Source: Chloroflexota bacterium (GTDB taxonomy: Bacteria; Chloroflexota; Dehalococcoidia; Lucifugimonadales; Lucifugimonadaceae). From it: a stretch of DNA of 10,518 nucleotides. The translations under genes and the position numbers were made by a program. The DNA lies in NCBI GenBank assembly GCA_016189845.1, contig JACPRT010000142.1, forward strand, positions 1-10,518, in the 5' to 3' direction. Below the pieces are notes generated by a model. The model saw only the letters and a list, made by a program, of their open reading frames with translations. It was not told the DNA's origin and did not search any database. This document shows positions 1 through 5,433 of the stretch, in pieces. Every line of letters begins with the position of its first letter. Position 1 is the stretch's first letter.

Positions 1-822
1 GTACAGGAACTTGCCGGACGGCGCAACGTGGATGTCGGCCGTGTGGCTCGTACCCGACCACCCGGTCGGCAGCGACGGCACGACCTGGATTTCCTTCAAC
101 GCGCCTCGATTGCTGTCGTAGGCGAACGACGTGATCATGTTGCCTAGCTCGTGGATGACGAACACGAAGCGCCCGTTCGGATGGAAGTCCAGGTGCCGCG
201 GCCCGAGGCCTGCCTTCACGGTGGCCGACGCCGGTTCGTTCGGCTTCAGCTTGCCGCCGGCGAGATCCAGACGGTACACAAGGGTCTTGTCCATGCCGAG
301 GTCGTTGACGAACGCAAACTTGTTGGTAGGGTCCGGCACTATGCAATGCGCATGGGGCCCCGCCTGGCGGTCCTTGTTGACGCTCGAGCCCTGGTGCTGG
401 ACGGCGTCCGATGCCTGGCCCAGGCTCCCGTCGGATTGAACAGGGAACATTGCGGCGGAACCGGACTGGTAGTTCGCCACCAGTACGTAGCGGCCCGTCT
501 GCTCGACGCTGACGTAACACGGACCAGTCCCCTGCGACGGCTGGACGTTCAACTGGGTCAGCTTTCCGGTGGCGCGATCGATCGAGTAGGCGTAGACCGA
601 GCCGGTCCTGCGGCCTTCATGGTCCGCGATCTCGCTCACGGAGTACAGGTTGCGGCCATTCGGGTGTATCGCCAGGAAGGAGGGATTGCTGATTCCGGAC
701 GTCGCGTCGACGTAGGTGAGCTTTCCGGACGACTGATCGAAGCGGTAGACGTAGATGCCCTTGCTCTTGCCCGTACGGGTATAGGTTCCGATGTAGACGA
801 GGCTTCCGATCGTCGAGGTCAT
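1..822 (-). CDS. Lactonase family protein (6-phosphogluconolactonase-like, seven-bladed beta-propeller), partial
   Basis: Translating the minus strand from the ATG at 822 gives 274 residues with no stop before the window edge, so the C-terminus is missing; the family is usually about 340-350 residues. The family (Pfam Lactonase, PF10282; YbhE type) hydrolyses sugar-acid lactones such as 6-phosphogluconolactone, though many members have unknown substrates. Visible hallmarks are the opening blade with YIGTYT (10-15) and GIYVYRFD, HPNGR twice (53-57 and 214-218), GPHAH (155-159) with NDLGMDK after it, GPRHL (207-211) with VIHELGN, and ADIHVAPSGKFLY at the cut end. No signal peptide is seen, so it is probably cytoplasmic. 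A ribosome site GAGAAAGG (837-830) lies 7 bases before the ATG. It is the last gene of the minus-strand cluster, 75 bases after the DM13 gene. Family is secure; substrate is not known. Confidence 0.93.
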   Translation of the reverse strand, partial: MTSTIGSLVYIGTYTRTGKSKGIYVYRFDQSSGKLTYVDATSGISNPSFLAIHPNGRNLYSVSEIADHEGRRTGSVYAYSIDRATGKLTQLNVQPSQGTGPCYVSVEQTGRYVLVANYQSGSAAMFPVQSDGSLGQASDAVQHQGSSVNKDRQAGPHAHCIVPDPTNKFAFVNDLGMDKTLVYRLDLAGGKLKPNEPASATVKAGLGPRHLDFHPNGRFVFVIHELGNMITSFAYDSNRGALKEIQVVPSLPTGWSGTSHTADIHVAPSGKFLY

Positions 823-897
823 GGCCAGGCCTTTCTCTGCAGATGCCGCGCCCCGATTCTAGCTCACAGCGACAGCAGGTAGGCGATCAGGTGTCCG

Positions 898-1512
898 CTA
901 ATTCGAATCGGACAGGGGCGCCACGCTGAAGACGACGCGGAACGGCTTGCAGTAGATGACGACCGATCCAAACGTTGCCGGGTCGTCCGCGTCCGGCAGC
1001 ACGTAGTTCTGGTTCCCGATGTTTCCCTTCAGGCTGCCGAGGTCGACGTAACCCTCCACGGTCACGTCGTCTCGATTGGAAGGGTCCGGATGCGGGCTGA
1101 GCACTACGTGCAGGTCCGGACCGTTGGTGACCCGGAAATCTTCCAGCCTCAGGACCCGGGCGCCGTCTGGAAGCTGATAGATCGTCGCCTTGCCAGATCC
1201 TTTGTGGAAGCTGTCGGCGTCGTGGAACTGCCCTGATTTCACCACCGCCGCGGCGGCCATCTCGGCGGTCATCGATTCCAGCATGGGGACATCCACAGCC
1301 GCGGCCGCCGCCATGACCGCATCGACCTCCGTGGCGGACATTTCCGACGGCGTGAATCTGGTGCCGCCGAACTCGAACTGCTCGTCGACCGTCCGGTTGA
1401 TGAACAACGGTGACCCAAGCCACCACGCTATCGCGGCCACGGGAATCGCCAGGACTACGCCGGCGGCAAGCAGCAGCCGGCCTCGCCGGGCCGAAAAAAT
1501 CCGTCGAAACAT
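898..1512 (-). CDS. Membrane-anchored DM13 domain protein
   Basis: A 204-residue protein. Residues 1-11 are basic, 12-33 form one hydrophobic segment (uncleaved anchor or signal), and the rest should face outside. Residues about 57-92 are an Ala/Met-rich, probably helical linker. Residues about 95-201 match the DM13 domain (PF10517): GSGKATIYQLPDG, VLRLEDFRVTNGPDLHVVLS, YVDLGSLKGNIGNQNY and VVIYCKPFRVVFSVAPL. The single Cys of the mature part (C188) is the conserved DM13 cysteine; the family has been proposed to take part in redox or electron transfer, often beside DOMON domains, but this is a prediction. The start at 1512 has GGACGGA (1523-1517) 4 bases upstream, and the gene begins 12 bases after the flavoprotein stop, which supports one operon. 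The setting beside a molybdoenzyme and a flavin reductase fits a redox role (inference). Confidence 0.9.
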   Translation of the reverse strand: MFRRIFSARRGRLLLAAGVVLAIPVAAIAWWLGSPLFINRTVDEQFEFGGTRFTPSEMSATEVDAVMAAAAAVDVPMLESMTAEMAAAAVVKSGQFHDADSFHKGSGKATIYQLPDGARVLRLEDFRVTNGPDLHVVLSPHPDPSNRDDVTVEGYVDLGSLKGNIGNQNYVLPDADDPATFGSVVIYCKPFRVVFSVAPLSDSN

Positions 1513-1524
1513 GTGATCCGTCCG

Positions 1525-2271
1525 TTACTGGCCGGTGGGCCCGAACCGCTCGGTGCGGACCGCCTCGGGACCCACGCCCGCGGCGACCACCAGATTCGCC
1601 GCGTTCTCGACGAAGCCGTCGGAACCGCAGCAGAACACGTACCGCGGACGGCCGAGGACTGCGATCGCGCCCTCGATCATGCCCGCGTCCACACGGCGCG
1701 TGTGACCTGCCCACCCGTCGGGGTGCCCGCGGGTCAGGGTCAGGACCAGCCTGAAGGCGAGGTCGACCGCAGCAATCCCCTCCAGGACGTCCCGGTATAT
1801 GACGTCGGCCCACGTCCGGGCGCTGTAGACCAGCGCGACCGGCGTGTCCGATCCGGCGGCCCGGCGGTGACGAAGCATCGACATCAGAGGCACCACTCCA
1901 GAGCCGCCGCCCACAAGGAGCAAGGGGCCACCCGCGGTAGCCGACCACGTGAATGGCCCGCCGATCGGTCCCCGCAGCTCTACAGCGTCACCGGGAACCA
2001 CGACGTCGTGGAAGTACGGCGAGACCTCGCCGTCGGGCATCTTCTCGATGGTCAGTTCGAGCAGCCCTTCGGATTCCGGCGCAGACGCCGCCGAGTAGCT
2101 CCGTTGCGCCTGGTAGCCGTCGGGGGCGGTCAGGCGGACGTCAAAATGCTGCCCGGCGCGGAATGGCTGCCAATCCGGCAGCCGAAACGCAAACGACTTG
2201 ACCGTCGGCGTCTCGACGCTGACCCGCTCGACGGTTGCGGTCTGCCAGGCGATCCTGGTTGGGGTCGCCAT
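1525..2271 (-). CDS. Ferredoxin-NADP reductase-like FAD/NAD(P)-binding oxidoreductase
   Basis: A 248-residue flavoprotein of the ferredoxin-NADP+ reductase superfamily, moving electrons between NAD(P)H, FAD and a partner. An FAD-binding beta-barrel occupies about 8-110 with RSYS (57-60), the FAD-contacting RxYS motif. The NAD(P)-binding half follows, with GGGSG (121-125), VYSARTWADVIYRDVL (148-163), CCGSDGFVENA (214-224) and the end RFGPTG (242-247). There is no C-terminal 2Fe-2S Cys cluster, so the electron partner must be another protein. The ATG at 2271 shares one base with the stop of the molybdoenzyme gene (TGATG), which indicates translational coupling; the frame stays open upstream but that part only overlaps the molybdoenzyme. 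A molybdopterin oxidoreductase next to this kind of reductase is a recurrent pair in high-GC bacteria, so the reductase is probably its electron donor or acceptor (inference). Confidence 0.93.
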   Translation of the reverse strand: MATPTRIAWQTATVERVSVETPTVKSFAFRLPDWQPFRAGQHFDVRLTAPDGYQAQRSYSAASAPESEGLLELTIEKMPDGEVSPYFHDVVVPGDAVELRGPIGGPFTWSATAGGPLLLVGGGSGVVPLMSMLRHRRAAGSDTPVALVYSARTWADVIYRDVLEGIAAVDLAFRLVLTLTRGHPDGWAGHTRRVDAGMIEGAIAVLGRPRYVFCCGSDGFVENAANLVVAAGVGPEAVRTERFGPTGQ

Positions 2272-2873
2272 CAGTCGCCCCAGTACCTCTCTTCCTTCCA
2301 TGGATCGCCACGCATGTGGTATCCGGCCTGCTCCCAGAATCCGGGTGCGTCGCGCTCTATCAGCCGGAGGCCGCGGACCCATTTGGCGGACTTCCAGAAG
2401 TACAGGTGCGGTACGAGGAGCCTCGCGGGGCCGCCGTGTTTGGCCTCGAGCGGCTCGCCGTTGAACTCCCAGGCGACGTACGCCTTGCCGCCCCGTACGT
2501 CCGACATTGGAAGGTTGGTGGTGTAGCCGCCATAGCAGTAGGCCATGACGTATCCCTCGGCCGGCTCGATGCCCGCTGCCTCGAAGAACGTGTCGATCGA
2601 CACGCCCCGCCACCCGCTGCCGAGCATGCTCCATTTGGTCACGCAATGGATGTCGACGACGATCTCCTGCTGTGGCAGCGACTTCATCTCTTCCCATGTC
2701 CAGGTCGCGAGGTCGCGCTCGTCCCGCGCGATAGAGAACCGCCAATCCTTCAAGTCGATCTGCGGAGTGACTCCGGCCGTCAGGACCGGAAATCCCTGCT
2801 CCCAGTACTGGCCGGGTGGCAGCGCGCGCGGAGGCTGCGGCCGCTTCAGTCCGAAAAAGCCCCTGGATGCCAA
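2271..2873 (-). CDS. Sulfite oxidase-like (YedY-type) molybdopterin-dependent oxidoreductase
   Basis: A 200-residue protein of the oxidoreductase molybdopterin-binding fold (PF00174), which holds a mononuclear molybdenum cofactor. Family marks are LPPGQYWEQGFPVLTAG (18-34), DIHCVTKWS (75-83) whose C77 is the expected Mo-ligating cysteine, YVMAYCYGGYTTNLP (108-122), HGGPARLLVPHLYFWKSAKW (146-165) and GYHMRGDPW (184-192). No Tat or Sec signal is visible, so unlike YedY/MsrP itself it is predicted to be cytoplasmic. I chose the TTG at 2873: it starts MASRGFFGLK just before the conserved region and has GGGAGGG (2884-2878) about 4-5 bases upstream, while starts further out run into the divergent SDR gene. 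First gene of the minus-strand operon. The true substrate is unknown; 'sulfite oxidase-like' describes fold only. Confidence 0.93.
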   Translation of the reverse strand: MASRGFFGLKRPQPPRALPPGQYWEQGFPVLTAGVTPQIDLKDWRFSIARDERDLATWTWEEMKSLPQQEIVVDIHCVTKWSMLGSGWRGVSIDTFFEAAGIEPAEGYVMAYCYGGYTTNLPMSDVRGGKAYVAWEFNGEPLEAKHGGPARLLVPHLYFWKSAKWVRGLRLIERDAPGFWEQAGYHMRGDPWKEERYWGD

Positions 2874-2877
2874 AGGT

Positions 2878-2884
2878 CCCTCCC
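2878..2884 (-). promoter_or_regulatory. Ribosome binding site that decides the TTG start of the molybdoenzyme
   Basis: GGGAGGG lies 4 bases before TTG (2873-2871), or 5 bases counting the GGAGG core. No in-frame ATG or GTG is placed equally well between here and the conserved LPPGQY region, so this site is the main argument for the TTG start. Confidence 0.6.
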
Positions 2885-2936
2885 AACGCCGATTGCCAGC
2901 CCAGCCGTGACTGTCGAGTCGTGCCTTCGCTTCTGA

Positions 2937-2942
2937 ATTGTA
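2937..2942 (-). promoter_or_regulatory. Candidate -10 box for the minus-strand redox operon
   Basis: TACAAT read on the minus strand (5 of 6 match to TATAAT) sits 64 bases upstream of the TTG start, inside the divergent intergenic region. No convincing -35 hexamer is found 16-18 bases upstream (that stretch is GC-rich), so the call is weak. Confidence 0.3.
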
Positions 2943-2968
2943 AGGTCGGGTCCCGCGCGCCGGCTGGT

Positions 2969-2974
2969 TATACT
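2969..2974 (+). promoter_or_regulatory. Candidate -10 box for the SDR gene
   Basis: TATACT (5 of 6 match to TATAAT) is one of the few AT-rich spots in the GC-rich gap between two divergent genes. It would start transcription near 2981 and give a leader of nearly 50 bases before the ATG at 3029. No good -35 box is seen. The hexamer is flanked by two GCGCGC blocks (2955-2960 and 2977-2982). Confidence 0.35.
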
Positions 2975-2985
2975 CCGCGCGCTTC

Positions 2986-3003
2986 GACCCGGATTCCCGG
3001 GTC
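2986..3003 (+). repeat. Inverted repeat / hairpin in the SDR leader
   Basis: GACCCGG (2986-2992) and CCGGGTC (2997-3003) are perfect 7-base arms around the loop ATTC. The hairpin would lie in the 5' leader, ending 14 bases before the ribosome site at 3018. It could modulate translation, be an operator, or be chance in GC-rich DNA. Confidence 0.4.
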
Positions 3004-3028
3004 CGGGGTCCACACGCGGAGGGCGCCC

Positions 3029-3793
3029 ATGAGACTGAAAGACAAGGTCGCAATCGTGACCGGATCAGGCACAGGGATCGGCCAGGCGATCGCTGAACTT
3101 TTCGCCCAGGAAGGGGCGAAGGTGATGGTCGCCGAGATAGATGGAGCCAGCGGGAAAAACGTCGCGGATGGCATCCGCAAGGCTGGCGGCACTGCGAGAT
3201 TCCAACGGACCGACGTGTCCAAGGAGGCTGAGGTGAAGGCGATGGTGGAAGCGACCGTCGCCGAATTCGGAGCGATCAATGTACTGGTCAACAACGCGGC
3301 TGCATTCGTTTTCGGCAAAGTCGAAGAGATCAAGGACGCCGACTGGCAGCGCGTCTTCGGCGTCAACGTGATTGGTCAGTCGTACTGCGTCCGCTCTGTG
3401 CTGCCCCATATGCGCCGGGCGGGCGGTGGCGCGATCGTCAATCTCGCCTCGGTCAGCTCTTTCATCGCCCAGCCTGCGTTCGTTCCCTACAACGCTTCCA
3501 AGGGCGCCGTCTTGCAGCTGACGCGTTGCCTGGCGATGGACCTTGCTCCCGATAAGATCAGGGTCAACGCGATCTGTCCTGGCGCGATCAAGACGTCGGC
3601 CACCGACCGCCACATTGATTTCATGGGCTGGGACCGGGAGAAGTCGTACCGGGAATTCGGGGAGAGCGCGCTCCTGAAGCGGATGGGTACGCCCCGGGAG
3701 ATCGCCAACGGCGCCCTGTTCCTGGCGTCCGACGAATCGTCGTACGTTACCGGCGCTCACCTCGTCATCGACGGCGGCGCGACGATCGACTAG
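3029..3793 (+). CDS. SDR family NAD(P)-dependent oxidoreductase
   Basis: A 254-residue classical short-chain dehydrogenase/reductase, the normal length for the family, oxidising an alcohol or reducing a carbonyl with NAD(P). The Rossmann motif TGSGTGIG is at 11-18, an acidic residue (E36, in VAEID) at the end of strand 2 suggests NAD over NADP, the NNAG motif appears as NNAA (88-91), and the catalytic set is N113, S141, Y154 and K158 (YNASK). PGAIKTS follows and the C-terminus VTGAHLVIDGGATID is typical. The ATG at 3029 has GGAGGG (3018-3023) 5 bases upstream and begins right at the conserved RLKDKVAIVTG; the frame is open further upstream, but that stretch is the intergenic region and the start of the divergent gene. 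Substrate cannot be told from sequence; many SDRs annotated as glucose or 3-oxoacyl-ACP dehydrogenases look like this. Transcribed alone, divergent from the redox operon. Confidence 0.96.
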   Translation: MRLKDKVAIVTGSGTGIGQAIAELFAQEGAKVMVAEIDGASGKNVADGIRKAGGTARFQRTDVSKEAEVKAMVEATVAEFGAINVLVNNAAAFVFGKVEEIKDADWQRVFGVNVIGQSYCVRSVLPHMRRAGGGAIVNLASVSSFIAQPAFVPYNASKGAVLQLTRCLAMDLAPDKIRVNAICPGAIKTSATDRHIDFMGWDREKSYREFGESALLKRMGTPREIANGALFLASDESSYVTGAHLVIDGGATID

Positions 3794-3806
3794 CAGGCAA
3801 TCACGC

Positions 3807-3835
3807 TGGACGTTAATCACGCATAGCGTTATCAT
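3807..3835 (+). promoter_or_regulatory. Promoter of the higBA module
   Basis: TGGACG (3807-3812, 4 of 6 match to TTGACA) and TATCAT (3830-3835, 5 of 6 match to TATAAT) are separated by 17 bases, the best spacing for a housekeeping sigma factor. Transcription would start at about 3841-3843, on or next to the GTG start codon at 3842, which implies a leaderless or nearly leaderless toxin mRNA. Confidence 0.55.
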
Positions 3836-3840
3836 CGCTA
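3824..3840. promoter_or_regulatory. Palindromic operator candidate over the higBA -10 box
   Basis: TAGCG (3824-3828) and CGCTA (3836-3840) form an inverted repeat with a 7-base centre that contains the -10 hexamer. A related half-matching stretch, CGTTAATCACGC (3811-3822) against CGTTATCATCGC (3827-3838), lies just upstream. HigA-type antitoxins repress their own promoter by binding palindromes; this position would block RNA polymerase. Identification as the HigA operator is inference. Confidence 0.5.
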
Positions 3841-3841
3841 A

Positions 3842-4120
3842 GTGATCCTGTCGCTCAAGTCGGCGGACACCGAGGCGCTCGCGAATGGCGAACCCGTCAG
3901 GCGGTTCGCGAGCGTCGAGTCAGTGGCTCGCCGCAAGCTGAGGCAGTTGCAGATCGCTGGACGACTGGACGACCTCCGAGTGCCGCCGGGCAACAGGCTG
4001 GGGGCGCTCAAGGGCGACCGAACTGGCCAGCACAGCATTCGGGTGAACGATCGGTTCCGCCTTTGCTTTCGCTGGACGTCGGCGGGCGCGGAGGATGTCG
4101 AGATTGTCGACTATCACTAG
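3842..4120 (+). CDS. higB: HigB-type toxin, RelE/ParE superfamily
   Basis: A 92-residue protein of typical HigB length (PF05015). HigB toxins are ribosome-dependent mRNA endonucleases that slow translation when the antitoxin is lost. Family features are the small basic N-terminal strand, RKLRQLQIAGRLDDLRVPPGNRLGALKGDR (31-60), HSIRVNDRFRLCFRW (64-78) with its conserved Asn and Arg residues, and the terminal VEIVDYH with H92 at the very end, where HigB of Proteus also carries its functional His. The start is GTG at 3842; no Shine-Dalgarno sequence precedes it and it coincides with the predicted transcription start, so leaderless translation is likely. The antitoxin gene follows after 10 bases. 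The toxin-first order is the usual arrangement for higBA and the reverse of most toxin-antitoxin pairs. No key residue looks lost. Confidence 0.93.
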   Translation: MILSLKSADTEALANGEPVRRFASVESVARRKLRQLQIAGRLDDLRVPPGNRLGALKGDRTGQHSIRVNDRFRLCFRWTSAGAEDVEIVDYH

Positions 4121-4126
4121 AGGAGG
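4121..4126 (+). promoter_or_regulatory. Strong ribosome binding site of higA
   Basis: A perfect AGGAGG begins at the base after the higB stop and lies 4 bases before the higA ATG. The contrast with the missing site in front of higB would favour antitoxin over toxin synthesis from one mRNA, as a toxin-antitoxin module needs. Confidence 0.75.
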
Positions 4127-4130
4127 AACG

Positions 4131-4430
4131 ATGCGAATACTCCAGCCGGTGACACCCGGTGAACTGCTATTGCATGAATTCCTGGTGCCAATGGGCCTCT
4201 CGAAGTATCGCCTGGCCAAGGAGATCGCGGTCCCCGCCCAGCGGATCGGAGAGATCGTGGCCGGCAAGCGGGCGATCACCGCGGATACCGATCTGCGTCT
4301 CTGCAAGTTCTTCGGACTCTCGAACGGCTACTGGCTGCGGGCGCAGGCGGCCTACGACACAGAGGTGGCCGAACGGGCGCTCGCAAAGACATTGGCGAAG
4401 ATCAAACCCTGGCGGGGGGCCGCTGCCTGA
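4131..4430 (+). CDS. higA: HigA-type antitoxin, XRE family DNA-binding protein
   Basis: A 99-residue XRE/Cro-like protein matching the HigA subfamily (TIGR02607). HigA binds and neutralises HigB and represses the operon promoter. The start RILQPVTPGELLLHEFLVPMGLS is the family signature (P-x-PGE-L-EEFL-P-GLS). The helix-turn-helix lies at about 23-46: SKYRLAKEIAVPAQRIGEIVAGKRAIT, followed by DTDLRLCKFFGLSNGYWLRAQAAYD (52-76), the standard HigA core in which the recognition helix is followed by WL-QA-YD. The ATG at 4131 is chosen for the AGGAGG at 4121-4126 and the match to the family N-terminus; the frame is open back into higB. It lies 10 bases after higB and is co-transcribed with it. The palindrome at 3824-3840 is its likely operator. 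Confidence 0.94.
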   Translation: MRILQPVTPGELLLHEFLVPMGLSKYRLAKEIAVPAQRIGEIVAGKRAITADTDLRLCKFFGLSNGYWLRAQAAYDTEVAERALAKTLAKIKPWRGAAA

Positions 4431-4520
4431 TGACAGTGACCGACCACCAGCGCCGCGAGGCGATCACGGAGATGATCGTGGCTTCGTGTGGCTAAAAACG
4501 CGTAGGCGCGCCCGCACGAG

Positions 4521-4539
4521 GCCCGATTCGGGCGGGCTC
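4521..4539 (+). terminator. Weak hairpin after higBA
   Basis: GCCCG and CGGGC pair around ATT (4521-4533), with a further short pairing of GAG (4518-4520) to CTC (4537-4539). There is no T-run after it, so it is at best a weak or factor-assisted terminator. The 131 bases between higA and the archaellin-like gene hold this hairpin and a 21-codon open frame at 4430-4495. Confidence 0.3.
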
Positions 4540-4561
4540 GGCGCAATCTACGCTGTTGGTC

Positions 4562-5344
4562 ATGGCCCGAAGAATGGTTCGGTGGCTCGCGCACGCGCTT
4601 GAAGGGCGCGCGGCGGGCGCACGGCGGCCGTCCTCCCACCTCGGCGTCACCCGCCAGCTCGGCGTCACCGGCCTCGAAGCCGCCATCATCCTCACCGCGT
4701 TCGTGGTGGTGGCCTCGGTGTTCGCCTTCACGATGATGAACACAGGGCTGTTCGTCGCCGACGTGGCGGGCCAGACGGCGCTCAGCGGGGTCGAACGGGC
4801 CCGCGGCAACGTCGTCCCCAGGGGAAGCGTATTCGCGACCCGCGGCAACGTCGATGTCGACGGCAACAACGTGATCGACCTGAACGGGGTGGACCTGCAG
4901 GCGGTCGTCAAGCTCACATTCACGCTCACGATCGCGTCGGACGGGACCGCGCTCGACCTCACTCCGCCATTCACCAAGAACGATACCGGCGTCGATCCCG
5001 ATTCGAGCGGGCTGACCGATCGAGCCACGGTGACGGTCCAGACCGAAGACATCTTCATCTCCGAGGGGGCGTGGACCGTCGATTTTCCGGGGAACGACGA
5101 CGGCGACTATATGTTGGAGCAAGGTGAGCAGGCAGAGGTCACGGTCTGGCTGCAGACCTACGACAACGCCAACGCGTTGTGGGACCTCGGCGCCGGCAGC
5201 GGCGACCCCTACATCGACACCTCGGCCAATCTCCTGCGGACGTCCTCGTCGTTCACGATTCAGGTCATGACGGCCAGTGGCGCCGCGCTCATTCTCCAGC
5301 GGACGACACCCAAGTTCCTCGACGGCGTGATGAACCTCAACTGA
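4562..5344 (+). CDS. Archaellin-like protein (archaeal-type flagellin) with class III signal peptide
   Basis: A 260-residue protein whose N-terminal core closely resembles archaeal flagellins. After a long basic prepeptide (1-34) comes LGVTGLEAAIILTAF; cleavage by a prepilin/prearchaellin peptidase would fall after G34, leaving VTGLEAAI, followed by a hydrophobic helix to about residue 64 and then NTGLFVADVAGQTALSGVERARG, as in archaellins. The rest is Asp/Thr/Val-rich and beta-sheet-like, and the end FTIQVMTASGAALILQRTTP resembles the archaellin C-terminal strand. Archaellins polymerise into the archaellum filament on the cell surface; such loci are known in archaea and in some Chloroflexota. 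No motor, peptidase or other arl gene is in the window, so motility is not shown; a related adhesive filament is possible. The start is uncertain: ATG 4562, ATG 4574 or TTG 4556; none has a clear Shine-Dalgarno site. Residues 27-36 contain a tandem LGVT repeat. Confidence 0.85.
   Translation: MARRMVRWLAHALEGRAAGARRPSSHLGVTRQLGVTGLEAAIILTAFVVVASVFAFTMMNTGLFVADVAGQTALSGVERARGNVVPRGSVFATRGNVDVDGNNVIDLNGVDLQAVVKLTFTLTIASDGTALDLTPPFTKNDTGVDPDSSGLTDRATVTVQTEDIFISEGAWTVDFPGNDDGDYMLEQGEQAEVTVWLQTYDNANALWDLGAGSGDPYIDTSANLLRTSSSFTIQVMTASGAALILQRTTPKFLDGVMNLN
4640..4669 (+). repeat. Perfect 12-base direct repeat in the archaellin signal peptide region
   Basis: CTCGGCGTCACC occurs at 4640-4651 and again at 4658-4669, a period of 18 bases, so the frame is kept. 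It encodes LGVT twice (27-30 and 33-36) around the presumed peptidase cleavage site at G34. Confidence 0.85.
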
Positions 5345-5433
5345 TGAATGATGAATGTACTGCGGTGAACGCCCTCCGTTAGAATCGGCGCTGAGTTCGA
5401 ACCAGTCAGATCCTCATCGATGGAGGTCTCACA

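Noticed and set aside
151..882. Long plus-strand open frame of 243 codons
   Set aside because: It lies antisense to the lactonase, whose translated frame shows unmistakable family motifs. High-GC codon use keeps the opposite strand open.
887..1948. Minus-strand open frame of 353 codons, Arg/Gly-rich
   Set aside because: It is an out-of-frame reading across the DM13 gene and part of the reductase, with biased Arg/Gly/Pro composition and no domain motif.
1513..2526. Plus-strand open frame of 337 codons
   Set aside because: Antisense to the flavoprotein and molybdoenzyme genes; no recognisable domain and no ribosome site.
2272..2886. Upstream extension of the flavoprotein frame that would make a 453-residue protein
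   Set aside because: The added part is an out-of-frame reading of the molybdoenzyme gene; the FAD domain begins normally at the ATG at 2271.
2816..3028. Upstream extension of the SDR frame
   Set aside because: It overlaps the divergent gene and promoter region, and the SDR fold starts right after the ATG at 3029, which has a good ribosome site.
3065..3835. Minus-strand open frame of 256 codons
   Set aside because: Antisense to the SDR gene and without family resemblance.
4352..5122. Minus-strand open frame of 256 codons, His/Arg-rich
   Set aside because: Antisense to the archaellin-like gene; composition is typical of a shadow frame.
5344..5382. 12-codon open frame starting in TGATGAATGATGAATG after the archaellin-like gene
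   Set aside because: Too short and composed partly of a 7-base tandem repeat; no ribosome site and no support beyond the overlap.
5380..5385. TAGAAT as a -10 box for the PPOX gene
   Set aside because: It matches TATAAT at 5 of 6 positions, but no -35 hexamer is found at a usable distance; co-transcription from upstream is equally possible.
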